Shown: one piece after another, positions 36,018-45,140 of the stretch
Layout of the letters: every line of letters starts with the position of its first letter
Numbering within the stretch: position 1 is the stretch's first letter
Source: Thalassotalea eurytherma
GTDB taxonomy: Bacteria > Pseudomonadota > Gammaproteobacteria > Enterobacterales > Alteromonadaceae
Direction: 5' to 3'
Length of the DNA stretch: 64,000 nt
Assembly (NCBI RefSeq): GCF_030161415.1
Contig: NZ_BSSU01000011.1
Span: 62,001-126,000, forward strand
Translations under genes and position numbers: made by a program
The notes under the pieces: generated by a model
Databases searched by the model: none
Told to the model about the DNA's origin: nothing
The model's input: the letters and a program-made list of their open reading frames with translations, nothing else

Positions 36018-38432
36018 ATGAAATTTTTTCGACTATTTGCTTTGTTACTCAGTGTCTTGGCGCTTAGTGTTCAGGCAGAATCCTCATTTAATGACTTTGT
36101 TAAGGGTAAAACCCACCATCAAGGTTATTTTGACTTTTATTATGACAATGCAAACGGCAAAGTTTATTTAGCCATTGATCAATTAAATCAAGCATTTTTG
36201 TTTCAAAGTGGCTTACCGAAAGGCGTAGGTTCGAACGATATTGGTTTAGACCGCGGGCAATTGGGCGATACGCGAATTGTGCAGTTCGAGCGGGTCGGCG
36301 ACAAAGTCTTTTTGCGTCAACTGAATACTTATTACCGAGCAAATTCGGAAAATGAATTAGAGCGCCAAGCAATTGAAGAAGCGTTTGCTAGCTCTATTCT
36401 TTGGGGTTTTAAAGTAGCTCAAGACGGCGAAGGTGTAGTACTTATCGATTATACGCCTTTCCTCATTTCAGATATTCATCAAGTGGCTAACCGTTTATCA
36501 CAAACTAAACAAGGCAGTTTTAAGGTCGACAAATCTCGCAGTGGTTTTTATGCAAAGCGCTCGAAAGCATTTCCAAAGAACACCGAGTTAGAAGCCACCG
36601 TAACGTTTGTTGGTAAAGGCACTGGTCAATATATTCGTTCAGTTTCACCAGAAGCAAATGCGGTGAGTGTGAACATGCACCACTCATTAATTGAGCTGCC
36701 AGATGACAACTATCAAACGCGTGCCTTTCATCCCTTTAGCGGTTTTTGGTCGGTGGAATATGCTGACTATGCCTCATCGATTGAAGAGGACATGATTAAG
36801 CGCGTAATTCCTCGTCACCGTTTACACAAAAAAGACCCTACATCTGATCTAAGTGAAGCGGTTGAACCCATTGTTTATTATTTAGATGCAGGTGTTCCAG
36901 AGCCGGTGAAAAGTGCGTTAATTGATGGTGCTATGTGGTGGGATCAAGCGTTTGCAGCCGCAGGGTATAAAAATGCTTTTCGAGTAAAATTGCTGCCAGC
37001 GGATGCTGATCCAATGGATGTGCGCTATAACGTGATTCAGTGGGTTCACCGAGCAACCCGCGGTTGGTCATATGGTGCGTCAGTTATCGACCCTCGTACC
37101 GGTGAAATTTTAAAAGGTCATGTAACACTTGGTTCGTTGCGTGTTCGTCAAGATTATTTAATCGCTTTGGGCTTAACTTCACCATTTAAAGGTGAGACTA
37201 CTGATACCTCATCTATGAAAGAGATGGCACTTGCCCGTATTCGTCAGTTATCGGCTCATGAGGTTGGTCACACATTAGGTATTGCTCATAATTTTGCTGC
37301 CAGTGTCAATAACCGAGCATCTGTGATGGATTACCCACATCCACTGGTGATGTTAAATGATGGCAAGGTTGATTTGTCTAAAGCTTACGATGACAAGATT
37401 GGCGATTGGGATAAATACGTTATTGCATATGGCTACGGAGATTATGAAAAATCTGAAGAGCCTGTGGTTTTAGCAAACCTTGTCAAGCAAGCCCAAGATA
37501 AAGGACTACAGTATATTTCGGATCCTGATGCGCGTCCTAAATCAGGCGGTCACGCAACAGCTCACCTTTGGGATAACGGTGCAAGTGCGGTTGATGAGTT
37601 AAATCGTATGATGGAAGTGCGTTCACATGCTTTATCAAACTTAGGGATTAACTCTATTGCTAATGGCACTCCACTATCTGAAATTGAACAGGTGCTAGTC
37701 CCTATTTATAACTTTCATCGCTTTCAAGTCGAAGCTGCAGTTAAATTGATTGCCGGGGTTAATTATCACTATGAAGTTAAAGGCGAAGCAAGGATTAAAG
37801 GTGTAGAGCAAGTTGATGGTAAGGCACAACAAGCAGCCATTACCGCATTACTCAATACCTTGGACGCGCAAACTTTAACATTACCTGAATCGTTAATTAA
37901 GCTTATTCCGCCGAAGGCATATGGTTATAGTCGAAATAGAGAAAGCTTCACGTCAAACACTGGTTTAACGTTTGATCCAGTAACCGCTGCACAAGCTAAC
38001 GCAAAGCATACTTTAACGCTATTGCTAAACAGTGGTCGTTTAGCCCGCTTAGCTCAACATCATATGTTTGATGATAATGTACCAAGTGTCGCGCAATTAT
38101 TTGATGAGCTTATCAAGGCAACAATTGCGCAAAAACCTCAATCAGGTATATCGGTATTAGTTCAGCAACGTATTAACCATCAGGTAGTAGAAGCTTTGTT
38201 AAACTTATGGCATAGCCCAAACACCGTTGTTGAAGTTAAAGCAGATTTATATACAACGTTGAATGAATTGATTGATTGGCTTGAAGATAAAGAAGGTGAT
38301 CGTAAATACAAGCAAATGTCATCTCAGTTTAATTTACTAAGTATGATGATTGAATCAAGTTTAGAAACCAATAAACGTGTCCAAGAAGCAGGTAAATTAC
38401 GTTTACCGCCGGGCTCACCTATAGGTCAGTAG
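36018..38432 (+). CDS. exported zinc-dependent metalloprotease (DUF5117/DUF4953 type)
   Basis: 804 aa. Signal peptide about 1-20 (MKFFRLFALLLSVLALSVQA). The N-terminal half has the beta-rich DUF5117 pattern (FLFQSGLPKGVGSNDIGLDRGQL). The catalytic gluzincin/metzincin-like motif HEVGHTLGIAHNF lies at about 414-426, followed by SVMDYPHP, which gives the Met-turn-like sequence. A helical C-terminal region follows. Such large TolB-less metalloproteases are common in marine Bacteroidetes and Alteromonadales; the substrate is unknown. TAGGAAACAC precedes the ATG. Confidence 0.88.
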   Translation: MKFFRLFALLLSVLALSVQAESSFNDFVKGKTHHQGYFDFYYDNANGKVYLAIDQLNQAFLFQSGLPKGVGSNDIGLDRGQLGDTRIVQFERVGDKVFLRQLNTYYRANSENELERQAIEEAFASSILWGFKVAQDGEGVVLIDYTPFLISDIHQVANRLSQTKQGSFKVDKSRSGFYAKRSKAFPKNTELEATVTFVGKGTGQYIRSVSPEANAVSVNMHHSLIELPDDNYQTRAFHPFSGFWSVEYADYASSIEEDMIKRVIPRHRLHKKDPTSDLSEAVEPIVYYLDAGVPEPVKSALIDGAMWWDQAFAAAGYKNAFRVKLLPADADPMDVRYNVIQWVHRATRGWSYGASVIDPRTGEILKGHVTLGSLRVRQDYLIALGLTSPFKGETTDTSSMKEMALARIRQLSAHEVGHTLGIAHNFAASVNNRASVMDYPHPLVMLNDGKVDLSKAYDDKIGDWDKYVIAYGYGDYEKSEEPVVLANLVKQAQDKGLQYISDPDARPKSGGHATAHLWDNGASAVDELNRMMEVRSHALSNLGINSIANGTPLSEIEQVLVPIYNFHRFQVEAAVKLIAGVNYHYEVKGEARIKGVEQVDGKAQQAAITALLNTLDAQTLTLPESLIKLIPPKAYGYSRNRESFTSNTGLTFDPVTAAQANAKHTLTLLLNSGRLARLAQHHMFDDNVPSVAQLFDELIKATIAQKPQSGISVLVQQRINHQVVEALLNLWHSPNTVVEVKADLYTTLNELIDWLEDKEGDRKYKQMSSQFNLLSMMIESSLETNKRVQEAGKLRLPPGSPIGQ

Positions 38433-38441
38433 ATTTTAAAT

Positions 38442-38477
38442 GAAAAAACGGCATGACGGGAAGGAAAGTCATGCCGT
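38442..38477 (-). terminator. terminator of DMT transporter gene (possibly bidirectional)
   Basis: Perfect 10-bp stem ACGGCATGAC / GTCATGCCGT with a 10-nt loop; the minus-strand reading is followed by TTTTTTCATTT. On the plus strand no T-run follows. Confidence 0.75.
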
Positions 38478-38511
38478 GTGCTTATTTGTTGTTAGCACAA
38501 AAGAAGTGTTG

Positions 38512-39426
38512 TTATGATTGTGTTGTGGCAGGTTTAGCCAAAAGCTTTTCTGAAAACTTAGGTTTAGCCAGCACAACCAAATTTCCTATCATGATGGTGA
38601 CAAAACCAAAAACCGTATAGCTATTCCATTCAAACCCTTCGACAAATGTTGAAATTACTACCGCTACTGCTGGAAACATAATGGTTGAATAAGACGCTTT
38701 ATGAGCGCCAATATTGCCGAGTAGTGTTAAGTAACAGCCAAAGCCAATCACTGAACCAAAAAGTGACAAATACAAAAGAGATACGATGTATTCAGGCGTT
38801 GTTGACATCGTAAATTCGACGCCTTGAATCATCGCCATTAACGCCATAAACAAGGTACCGTAAAGCATGCCCCATGCGTTAGATTGGACAACGGGTAATT
38901 GCTTATTTTTATTAGCGATCGAAATCATATTACCTGCAGAAGCGCACATTGTACCGATCAAGCACAAACCTAAGCCAAGCAGTGTGGTGTCGGTTAATGA
39001 TAAATGCTCTATTTGTGGCCAAAACAAAGTCACTATGCCGATTAAGCCTAATGCACCACCAAGGTAGGTTTGTTTCGATATTTTAGTGTTAAACCAAATG
39101 CGTGTATTGACAATGTTCATCAACATAATGGTAGAAAATGCGATACAGGTTAGCGCTGAATTTATATGGCTTTGTGCTAAATATAGAAAATAGTAATTGG
39201 CACCAAATAGCATCACACCAAAACAAATCAATTGAAAATGGCTTTTCATATCGAGCGATAAATCGAGTTTACGCCATTTACAATAGACAAAGAGCACAAT
39301 GGCCGCTAAGCCAAAACGATAAACCAATGAAACTTCAGGTGCGACATCACCTAGCTGATAATTGATCGCAATCCATGTAGAACCCCATATTAAGACAGTC
39401 GTGAGGTATAGAGCAGTATTATTCAT
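38512..39426 (-). CDS. EamA/DMT family transporter
   Basis: 304 aa, ten hydrophobic segments; LTTVLIWGSTWIAINYQLG is the canonical first EamA helix and FGSVIGFGCYLTLLGNIGA the second-half signature. Inner-membrane exporter or importer of a small metabolite. It is divergent from a MocR-type regulator with a 150-bp shared promoter region, so it is the likely target of that regulator. Confidence 0.87.
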   Translation of the reverse strand: MNNTALYLTTVLIWGSTWIAINYQLGDVAPEVSLVYRFGLAAIVLFVYCKWRKLDLSLDMKSHFQLICFGVMLFGANYYFLYLAQSHINSALTCIAFSTIMLMNIVNTRIWFNTKISKQTYLGGALGLIGIVTLFWPQIEHLSLTDTTLLGLGLCLIGTMCASAGNMISIANKNKQLPVVQSNAWGMLYGTLFMALMAMIQGVEFTMSTTPEYIVSLLYLSLFGSVIGFGCYLTLLGNIGAHKASYSTIMFPAVAVVISTFVEGFEWNSYTVFGFVTIMIGNLVVLAKPKFSEKLLAKPATTQS

Positions 39427-39461
39427 CGTTTAGCGCCTCCTTGGAAAATTAAAACACGTTC

Positions 39462-39571
39462 AACCTAGTAATCGTTTTTACTCAACTAGCAAAAAATCAC
39501 GTTTTGAGTTTGCATAGGTTATCGCTTTTTTGTTTTAATAACATATACAGAAAAACAAAAATGAGACCTAT
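39462..39571. promoter_or_regulatory. candidate MocR operator region
   Basis: The divergent interval has a nested dyad: AACCTA (39462-39467) with TAGGTT (39515-39520), and ACTCAA (39480-39485) with TTGAGT (39504-39509). A third ACCTAT is at 39566-39571. MocR regulators often bind direct or inverted half-sites between divergent genes. Inference only. Confidence 0.35.
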
Positions 39572-39576
39572 ACAGT

Positions 39577-41034
39577 TTGCAGCTACTAGATAAAGAAGCC
39601 AACGTATTCCTTTATCAACAAGTCATCGATTTTGTTGAACAGCAATACCAACAAGGCTTGCTCAAGGCTGGCGACAAATTACCCAGCTTACGTAAGTTGA
39701 GCAGCCAACTGGGGATAAGTGTGCCCACGGTAAAGCAGGCCTACATTGAGCTAGAGCGAAGAGGACAAGTGCAAGCAAGGCCGCAATCTGGCTACTACAT
39801 GAAAGCCACTGCTGCTAAAACCTTGTTGCCGATGAGAAGCAAGTGGGCGAGTACATCACCTGCTGAAATAAACTGTCGCAGTCTAATAGAGCAAGTTTAC
39901 GATGCTATTCACCTACCCGACACCGTCGCATTAGGTATTTCCAACCCGATTAAAGTGCAAGCTCCAGATAAAACACTGGCTAGATTAATGCGAAAAGTGC
40001 TGTCTCAAGTGTCAGAAAAGGCCGTCAGTTATGGTCCGATAAATGGCGATAAAAAACTGAGGATGCAACTCGCTTATCGTTATCAAGAGCAAGGAGTGCA
40101 AGTCGCATATGATGATATTGTGATCACTTGTGGTGCCCAAGAAGCTATTTCTATTGCACTACAATGCGTTGCGCAAAAAGGTGACGTGATCGCCATTGAG
40201 TCACCTTGTTATTTCGGCATTATCGAGTTGATCGAAAGCTTAGGTATGAAAGCGGTAGAGATTTATACCTGCCCGGAAGAGGGCGTATGCTTAGAAGATC
40301 TGCAGCAAAGTATTGAGCATCACCATATTAAAGCGTGTGTATTTTCAACAGCAATTAATAATCCGCTAGGTTCTAAAATGCCTGACGCAAAGCGAGCATC
40401 GTTAGTGGAGTTAATTGAATCATACCAAGTGCCTTTGATTGAAGATGATGTCTATGGTGAGCTCTATTTTACTGGTGATAAACCTAAACCCGCACAACTC
40501 TTCTCAAAAGATGGTTTGGTGATGACATGTTCTTCATTTTCTAAAACAGCAGCACCTGGCTACCGAGTCGGCTATTTATTACCGGGTAAATTCGAAGAGC
40601 AGGCCAAACGTATAAAACGGGCGCAGTCATGTTCAACGGCTATGCTGCCGCAGTGGACGTTAACCGAATACGTGCTATCAGGCGATTATGATCGACACCT
40701 GCATACGCTACGCAAAAAATTGATGTATAATTGCGAGCGTATGCGCTGTGCAATTGCCCATTACTTTCCAAGTGGGGTTTGTATTAGTCAGCCGCAAGGT
40801 GGCAGTGTACTGTGGGTGCGTTGCTCGTCTAAAGTCAATACTCGAGATTTTTTCCAACAAGCTATAGATGCTGGCGTTAGCTTTGCGCCGGGCATGATTT
40901 TTTCACCCTCAGGAAAATATCAAAACTACCTACGACTCAGTTTTGGTGTTCATTGGGATAACAAAGTCGAACAGGCAATTGAAACGTTAGGTGCGATAAT
41001 ACATCAGCATTACCAAAAGCATCAGTTATTATAA
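39577..41034 (+). CDS. MocR-type GntR regulator with aminotransferase-like domain
   Basis: 485 aa. The N-terminal GntR winged helix (about 10-75: GDKLPSLRKLSSQLGISVPTVKQAYIELERRGQV) is fused to a fold-type-I aminotransferase domain (about 110-475). The PLP lysine lies in SSFSKTAAPGYRVGY and the aspartate in LIEDDVYGELYF. Start is a TTG at 39577; the nearby ATG at 39561 is in another frame and soon stops. The gene product probably senses PLP or an amino compound and controls the divergent DMT transporter and the Bcr/CflA exporter 9 nt downstream. Confidence 0.9.
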   Translation: MQLLDKEANVFLYQQVIDFVEQQYQQGLLKAGDKLPSLRKLSSQLGISVPTVKQAYIELERRGQVQARPQSGYYMKATAAKTLLPMRSKWASTSPAEINCRSLIEQVYDAIHLPDTVALGISNPIKVQAPDKTLARLMRKVLSQVSEKAVSYGPINGDKKLRMQLAYRYQEQGVQVAYDDIVITCGAQEAISIALQCVAQKGDVIAIESPCYFGIIELIESLGMKAVEIYTCPEEGVCLEDLQQSIEHHHIKACVFSTAINNPLGSKMPDAKRASLVELIESYQVPLIEDDVYGELYFTGDKPKPAQLFSKDGLVMTCSSFSKTAAPGYRVGYLLPGKFEEQAKRIKRAQSCSTAMLPQWTLTEYVLSGDYDRHLHTLRKKLMYNCERMRCAIAHYFPSGVCISQPQGGSVLWVRCSSKVNTRDFFQQAIDAGVSFAPGMIFSPSGKYQNYLRLSFGVHWDNKVEQAIETLGAIIHQHYQKHQLL

Positions 41035-41043
41035 GGGCAATTC

Positions 41044-42255
41044 ATGTCGCAACTTGGCGAACATTCACTCAAGCGTTTAATCATACTCCTGGCAAGTTTA
41101 ATGGCGATGTCGCCATTAGCTATTGATTTATATTTGCCTGCAATGCCCGTCATGGCACAAGATTTTTCGACAACCATGCCGATGATGCAAAATACGTTAA
41201 GTATTTATTTAGCTGGTTACGCGTGTGGCTTGATTTTATTTGGCCCGCTGTCAGACATTAACCCAAGGCGAAAATTGGCGATTATCGGCGTGGCTGGTTT
41301 CACGCTATGCAGCTTTGCACAAATATTTTGTCAAAGTATTGAAGCGTTTTTTGCGTTGCGGTTTGCACAAGCATTTATCGTTTCTTCAGCACTTGTCATT
41401 ATTCCTGCAACCATTCGAGAATATTACGGTAAAAACACAGCGAAAGGTTTGTCGTATGTTTCTATGGTGATGATGTTAGCGCCGATGATCGCGCCAACTA
41501 TTGGTAGTGTCTTATTATCAATAAGTGGCTGGCCGCTGATATTTATTGCATTGACGAGTTATGCCGTAGTGATGTTAGTGCTGGTAGTTCGCTTTTTGCC
41601 AGAAAAAAAACAACGTTCGCCAAAACCTAAATCTCTTGAGTTTTTTTCACGTTATAAGCTTGTATTTACACGCAAGAAAGCGCGGACTGATTTATTGACC
41701 TCGATGGTGGTTTCACTGGCCTTCTTTAGTTATATCACTGCTATTCCGTTTGTTTATTTATCGGTTTATCAGCTTAGCGAGTTCCAGTTTAGTGTGTTGT
41801 TTGGCGTTGCTGTCTTTGCCTTGATGACAGCGCACTTTATTAATTCTCGCCTAGTGACTAAGGTTGGATCGAGAGCGATGTTAAATGGTGGCTTATTAGT
41901 GGCAATGACGTTTTCTATCGCGCTTGTTATTAGCACTGTCACTCATGCGCATATTGCTATTTTTGTCGCATCATTATTGCCGTTGATGGGGAGTTTATCT
42001 GTGATAGCGGTGAATGCTGACGCGCTCGTGTTTTCACGTTTTAAAATGCATTTAGGTACGGCTACTGCTGTAATTGGGGTGTTACGGTTCGGTGTTGGCG
42101 CGCTAGCTGGGCCAATTTTAGCGTTTTTTCACGATGGCACAGCAACGGTGTTTGCCAGTTTAATGTTTAGTTGTATTGCGTTCATAGCGATTTTACAGTT
42201 GCCAACGAATATACGATTAAGAAAATACCGTCAGCAATTAAAGCAGCTTAGCTAG
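41044..42255 (+). CDS. Bcr/CflA family multidrug efflux MFS transporter
   Basis: 403 aa, twelve hydrophobic segments. MSPLAIDLYLPAMPVMAQDF in TM1 is the Bcr/CflA hallmark, and GPLSDINPRRKLAIIG is the MFS loop 2-3 motif. Inner-membrane proton-driven exporter; the family covers bicyclomycin, sulfonamide and cysteine efflux. It is coupled to the MocR gene by a 9-nt gap. The stop overlaps the tail of the small oxidoreductase-like gene on the other strand. Confidence 0.9.
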   Translation: MSQLGEHSLKRLIILLASLMAMSPLAIDLYLPAMPVMAQDFSTTMPMMQNTLSIYLAGYACGLILFGPLSDINPRRKLAIIGVAGFTLCSFAQIFCQSIEAFFALRFAQAFIVSSALVIIPATIREYYGKNTAKGLSYVSMVMMLAPMIAPTIGSVLLSISGWPLIFIALTSYAVVMLVLVVRFLPEKKQRSPKPKSLEFFSRYKLVFTRKKARTDLLTSMVVSLAFFSYITAIPFVYLSVYQLSEFQFSVLFGVAVFALMTAHFINSRLVTKVGSRAMLNGGLLVAMTFSIALVISTVTHAHIAIFVASLLPLMGSLSVIAVNADALVFSRFKMHLGTATAVIGVLRFGVGALAGPILAFFHDGTATVFASLMFSCIAFIAILQLPTNIRLRKYRQQLKQLS

Positions 42256-42421
42256 AAAGTAAGTTTTCTTGGCCTTTTAACTTAGCTTGCGCTAAGCGCC
42301 ATTCACGCAAGCGTGCATTGTAGGCATCCCAAACGCAAGGATTACATGCGCCTCCACCACAGCAGTCATCGTCTGCAGGTGGGGTTGGCTTCTCTACTTT
42401 TTCGTCATTTTGCTGGGTCAT
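42248..42421 (-). CDS. oxidoreductase-like domain small protein
   Basis: 57 aa: MTQQNDEKVEKPTPPADDD followed by CCGGGACNPCVWDAYNAR and a charged helix (LREWRLAQAKLKG). The CC-GGG-C-x2-C-V-W-D-Y core is the signature of the oxidoreductase-like family (Pfam PF09791), found as a free small protein in many gammaproteobacteria and as the N terminus of larger eukaryotic proteins. The cysteine knot suggests metal or redox chemistry; function unproven. It overlaps the MFS gene tail-to-tail by 8 nt. Confidence 0.85.
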   Translation of the reverse strand: MTQQNDEKVEKPTPPADDDCCGGGACNPCVWDAYNARLREWRLAQAKLKGQENLLSS

Positions 42422-42457
42422 ACGAGATCTTTGTACTGCTTAAATTTTTGCTTAGGA

Positions 42458-42503
42458 TAATAAAAAATGGGGCCAGTGTAAAAGTTTACACTGGCCCCAT
42501 TTT
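42458..42503 (-). terminator. intrinsic terminator of aroQ-accB-accC operon
   Basis: A 19-bp perfect stem (arms 42464-42482 and 42485-42503, loop AG), containing ATGGGGCCAGTGTAAA. On the minus strand it is followed by TTTTTTATT. Confidence 0.9.
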
Positions 42504-42520
42504 CCTATTTGCTTTAACGT

Positions 42521-43867
42521 CTATTCTTGTTCAGCAAGTTTCTTTTCTAAATAGTGAATGTTTGCTCCACCATTTACGAAACCTTCGTCATTAAGAATAT
42601 CTTTATGAAGCGCAATGTTGGTTTTGATACCGTCAACAACTAACTCATTTAAAGCGTTACGCATACGTGCAATCGCTACGTCACGATTATCACCGTATGT
42701 AATTAACTTACCAACCATTGAGTCGTAATGTGGCGGTACTGAATAGTCGGCATAAATATGAGAGTCCCAACGAATACCCATACCACCAGCAGGGTGGAAG
42801 CGAGTGATTTTACCCGGTGACGGGATAAAGGTACGTGGATCTTCAGCATTAATACGACACTCAATTGCATGACCTGCAATCTTAATATCATCTTGTGTAT
42901 AAGATAACGGCTGGCCAGCAGCAACACGAAGTTGTTCTTTAATTAAGTCAACACCTGTAATCATTTCTGTCACTGGGTGCTCTACTTGAATACGTGTATT
43001 CATTTCAATGAAATAGAACTCACCGTTTTCATACAAGAATTCAAAGGTACCTGCACCACGGTAATCAATCTCAAGACAGGCGCGACAACAGCGCTCACCA
43101 ATTTGCTTACGCATCTCTGGTGTAATACCTGGTGCTGGTGCTTCTTCAACAACTTTTTGGTGACGACGTTGCATTGAACAGTCTCGCTCACCTAAGTGAA
43201 TTGCACCGCCTTGACCATCAGCAATAACTTGAATTTCAACGTGACGTGGGTTCTCTAGGAATTTCTCCATGTAAACCATGTCATTGTTAAATGCTTGGCG
43301 AGCTTCTGTTTTCGTTAATTGAATTGATTCTAACAATTCGCTTTCTTCACGAACAACACGCATACCACGACCACCGCCACCACCAGAGGCTTTGATGATT
43401 ACTGGGTAACCGATACGTTTACCGTGTGCTAAGTTTGCATCATCATCATCAGTTAATGGACCATCTGAACCGGGAACACATGGAACGCCAGCTTGCTTCA
43501 TTGCCTGAATTGCCGCTACTTTATCACCCATAATGCGGATGCTTTCCGCTTTAGGCCCAATAAAAGTAAAACCTGATTGCTCTACCTGTTCAGCGAAGTC
43601 AGCATTTTCTGCTAAGAAGCCGTAACCAGGGTGAATAGCTGTTGCATTCGTTACTTCTGCAGCAGTGATAATGCTTGGGATATCTAAATAACTTTCTGTA
43701 GCTGGCGGTTTACCGATACAGATCGTTTCGTCTGCTAATAACACGTGCTTTAAGTTACGGTCAGCAGTTGAGTGAACAGCGACTGTTTTAATGCCTAGCT
43801 CTTTACAAGCGCGTAATATACGAAGTGCAATTTCACCTCGGTTGGCAATAACGACTTTTTCTAACAT
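42521..43867 (-). CDS. accC: acetyl-CoA carboxylase, biotin carboxylase subunit
   Basis: ATP-grasp enzyme that carboxylates the biotin on AccB, the first half-reaction of malonyl-CoA synthesis. Start taken at the ATG at 43867 with GAGGGT upstream ([18 protein letters not shown]), giving 448 aa against 449 in E. coli; the frame is open 19 codons further. Motifs: [13 protein letters not shown] glycine loop, [36 protein letters not shown] and [16 protein letters not shown]. Confidence 0.97.
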   Translation of the reverse strand: MLEKVVIANRGEIALRILRACKELGIKTVAVHSTADRNLKHVLLADETICIGKPPATESYLDIPSIITAAEVTNATAIHPGYGFLAENADFAEQVEQSGFTFIGPKAESIRIMGDKVAAIQAMKQAGVPCVPGSDGPLTDDDDANLAHGKRIGYPVIIKASGGGGGRGMRVVREESELLESIQLTKTEARQAFNNDMVYMEKFLENPRHVEIQVIADGQGGAIHLGERDCSMQRRHQKVVEEAPAPGITPEMRKQIGERCCRACLEIDYRGAGTFEFLYENGEFYFIEMNTRIQVEHPVTEMITGVDLIKEQLRVAAGQPLSYTQDDIKIAGHAIECRINAEDPRTFIPSPGKITRFHPAGGMGIRWDSHIYADYSVPPHYDSMVGKLITYGDNRDVAIARMRNALNELVVDGIKTNIALHKDILNDEGFVNGGANIHYLEKKLAEQE

Positions 43868-43889
43868 GGAATTACCCTCTGTGTTGGGC

Positions 43890-44351
43890 TTATTCAATGA
43901 CGAATAGCGGTTGATCGAATTCAATAGCGTCTTCGTTCTTCGCTAAAATTTCTTTGATAACACCAGATTTGTCAGCTTCAATTTGGTTCATCATTTTCAT
44001 TGCTTCAACGATACATAATGTATCGCCAGCGTTTACGTGCTGACCTACTTCTACAAATGCAGCTGCATCTGGAGAAGCTGATGAATAGAATGTACCAACC
44101 ATTGGAGAACGCACAATGTGACCAGACGGCGCAGCAGATGCTACTGGCGCTTCGGCAACGGGTGCTGCTGTAGGAGCTGTAGGCGCAGCTGCTGGCGCTT
44201 GCATCATTGGTGCAGCTTGCATCATTGGCTGTGCTAGTGCTGTGCCACCTTTATTAATACGAATTGATTCTTCACCTTCAGAAATCTCGATTTCACTGAT
44301 ACCAGACTCTTCAACCAGTTCGATCAATTTCTTAATTTTACGAATATCCAT
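43890..44351 (-). CDS. accB: acetyl-CoA carboxylase biotin carboxyl carrier protein
   Basis: 153 aa from the ATG at 44351 ([12 protein letters not shown]). An Ala/Pro-rich flexible linker (about 60-80) joins the N-terminal region to the biotinyl domain, whose attachment lysine is in [12 protein letters not shown] near 119. It sits between aroQ (13 nt upstream) and accC, the usual gammaproteobacterial operon. Confidence 0.97.
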   Translation of the reverse strand: MDIRKIKKLIELVEESGISEIEISEGEESIRINKGGTALAQPMMQAAPMMQAPAAAPTAPTAAPVAEAPVASAAPSGHIVRSPMVGTFYSSASPDAAAFVEVGQHVNAGDTLCIVEAMKMMNQIEADKSGVIKEILAKNEDAIEFDQPLFVIE

Positions 44352-44364
44352 TGGAACACCTTTG

Positions 44365-44829
44365 TTAGTTTTGTTTGTTTTTCTGCGCTGATAAGGAGTC
44401 GATAGCATAATCTAATGCAAACTCGTAGCCTTTTGGTCCTAAGCCACATATCACTCCCTGAGCAACGTCAGATAAATATGACTGATGCCTAAACGATTCT
44501 CTTACATGCACGTTTGATAAGTGAACTTCTACAAACGGTATGTTAACCGCTAATAGTGCGTCTCTTAGTGCAACACTGGTATGCGTATAAGCAGCAGGAT
44601 TAATAATTATGTAATCAATTTTGTTCAAACTTTGATGGATGGCATCAATCAATTCATGCTCAGCATTAGACTGCAAATGACTAAGCGCGACGTTTTGTTG
44701 GCTGGCTTTTTCGTTTAAACCTGTAACGATCTCGTCGAGATTTTGTGCCCCATATATAGTTGGTTCACGTTTACCTAGCATGTTTAGGTTAGGGCCATTT
44801 AGCACTAAAATATTGAATCTTGCGTCCAT
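44365..44829 (-). CDS. aroQ: type II 3-dehydroquinate dehydratase
   Basis: 154 aa. Shikimate pathway enzyme forming 3-dehydroshikimate by the anti-elimination mechanism. Motifs: [18 protein letters not shown] with the catalytic Tyr, [31 protein letters not shown], and the C-terminal [17 protein letters not shown] with the catalytic His. First gene of aroQ-accB-accC. Confidence 0.96.
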   Translation of the reverse strand: MDARFNILVLNGPNLNMLGKREPTIYGAQNLDEIVTGLNEKASQQNVALSHLQSNAEHELIDAIHQSLNKIDYIIINPAAYTHTSVALRDALLAVNIPFVEVHLSNVHVRESFRHQSYLSDVAQGVICGLGPKGYEFALDYAIDSLSAQKNKQN

Positions 44830-45140
44830 CTTCTTAAATTTGTCGTTAAATTGTTGGTAAATCCATCATTGCATAGTTTTTGATGTTTTTACAGTTTGTT
44901 TCAGGGTGGAAATTTTCATTCCTTACTTTTAGCAACATATTATAGGGTTTTCGCAGAAATTAGCAGTAAAATACTGGTCTGATGACGTAGAGCCAATAAT
45001 TTAAAGCTTTTTTTTAAATTTCAGCTAGACTATAAAGTGTTGAGCAAGTAGGGTAAGCCGCTTAAAGATCAGCGAGTTACCATGTTTCCGGCCTTATAGG
45101 AACAGGTGCTAATAGCACTAAGATTAGTAAGGGAATAACT
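44830..45140 (+). promoter_or_regulatory. intergenic region with a structured 5' leader for the PstS-like/porin/GGDEF-EAL operon
   Basis: A -10-like TATAAA at 45031-45036 predicts transcription from about 45043. Three consecutive hairpins follow: GGTAA/TTACC (45052-45056 with 45077-45081, inner CGCT/AGCG), GTT-CC/GGAAC (45084-45103) and GTGCT/AGCAC (45106-45118). The ribosome site AAGGGA at 45129-45134 comes right after them. No known riboswitch class is recognised. The upstream 200 bp hold the aroQ promoter and nothing else seen. Confidence 0.5.

Noticed and set aside
45043-45130. c-di-GMP-I (GEMM) riboswitch upstream of the GGDEF-EAL operon
   Set aside because: Context and a CCGGCCT stretch are suggestive, but the conserved GCAAAGCC-type core, GNRA-capped P1 hairpin and terminal GGGTTACC arrangement are not in the right order.
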